A stretch of DNA of 64,000 bases from Paratinospora sagittata (Eukaryota > Streptophyta > Magnoliopsida > Ranunculales > Menispermaceae), in assembly GCA_035771175.1 (NCBI GenBank), contig CM069607.1, positions 7,800,501 to 7,864,500 of the forward strand, in the 5' to 3' direction. Numbering within the stretch: position 1 is the stretch's first letter; each line of letters begins with the position of its first letter. The notes beneath the pieces were generated by a model. The model did no database searches and was not told where the DNA came from. It saw only the letters and a program-made list of their open reading frames with translations. A program made the translations under genes and the position numbers. Positions 63,250-64,000 of this stretch are shown here, in pieces.

Positions 63250-64000
63250 TGGCACACCCCGCCCGGACGCGCCTAAACCGGCGGTACACTCTCGGACGGG
63301 GCGCGCATTTAGAACAATCATAATGGTAATAACAGAGTACGCAGCGGAAATACAATACACAGTACAAATCTGATTTCATATAATTCAGAATACTTTTGTA
63401 CATAAAATGGTCAAGGGAACATACTCCCAAAATCCCCAATGATTCATACAAAGGGTACAAAATGTGGGCCCCATAACCTGCACCCAATCCACCCTAATTT
63501 CCTGTGAAAGATTTGATAATATTGGAGTGAGCTTAATGCGCTCAGTGGGTAAATAGTGCATGAGTATAACAATTAATAAAGCATACTTCAATATCAAATA
63601 TCTTAAATACACATGTAAGCATCATAATCAATCAATATGTATGTATGCATGACACCGTCACGTATTAATGGTTTGATGAGCGTACATCGCCTGAGTTCAC
63701 GTACAGGTGTCCTTCCCCGGGTGTAGCCAGGTTCTCACTGTACGTCCCTCCTTAGGAACGATGCTCTGGATTCACGTACTGATGTCCGTCCTCGGCGTAG
63801 CCAGGTTCTCATGTACGTCCCTCTCCAGAGAAATAATATGAATAGTGAGCAATGCTTTTAACTATTCTATGAGTCATAAACCATATACGTCCCTAGGGGG
63901 TGATATGTATGATGCCAATGCATGAACTAGTTTAGTCTACTGGTCTGGTCTTTTCTTGACATTTAAACTGACTTTGGCAACGTTTAGTGATCCTTATTAA
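63250..64000. mobile_element. LTR of a retroelement, runs off the window
   Basis: TGGCACACCCCGCCCGG interrupts the 0.8 kb satellite unit exactly after CACTTGCATGCCT. The start resembles the solo LTR at 18667 (TGGCACACCCC), and a GTGAGCTTAATGCGCTCAGTGGG block is typical of gypsy LTRs. Two tandem copies of a block of about 75 bp (TTCACGTAC...GTAGCCAGGTTCTCA...GTACGTCCCTC) lie at about 63695-63825. The other end and the target duplication lie beyond the window. Confidence 0.7.

Overview
This window is nuclear DNA of a flowering plant, probably a eudicot; the species is not identifiable from the sequence. One conserved host gene is visible, RBX1 (RING-H2 subunit of cullin-RING ubiquitin ligases). 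Its five exons run on the + strand from 42125 to 57354. Nearly everything else is transposable elements, most of them decayed and several nested.

Layout. 1-804: coding remnant of an unidentified Pro/Gln-rich protein. 805-5156: leader and gag-pol of a Ty3/gypsy element (+), cut off inside integrase and fused to half of a palindromic element. 5157-6190: palindrome cluster and short repeats. 6190-9060: a dispersed repeat interrupted by a solo LTR (6331-7631). 9100-22260: a minisatellite-rich repeat split by a 10.7 kb CACTA transposon (10216-20895, TSD TTA). The CACTA carries fragments of host genes (SAR1 twice, a probable RNA polymerase I large-subunit piece, PPR pieces) and a nested solo LTR. 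22740-24420: second copy of the dispersed repeat. 25032-27797: solo LTR. 28640-40028: an L1-type LINE split by a complete but decayed Ty1/copia element (29719-35367, TSD TCAAC).

RBX1 locus. The end of the LINE lies next to RBX1. A unit of about 530 bp, running from the last LINE codons to RBX1 codon 6, is present four times in tandem (40018-42141). The gene therefore has a quadruplicated promoter, 5'UTR and start region. Intron 3 is 14.5 kb because it holds an 11.5 kb gypsy insertion (44407-55872, perfect TSD CTCGA). The two LTRs of that insertion are inverted relative to each other instead of direct. A 378 bp palindromic element (52650-53027, 5 bp TSD, TG...CA ends) is nested in its right arm. 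Downstream of RBX1, 58106-63249 is a tandem array of about 0.8 kb units, interrupted at 63250 by another LTR that runs off the window.

The most unusual items are the inverted-LTR retroelement, the palindromic element with retroviral-type ends, the RBX1 promoter array, and a periodic GGTATGGGAC motif upstream of gag in both gypsy elements. All boundaries were read by eye; percent identities were not computed.
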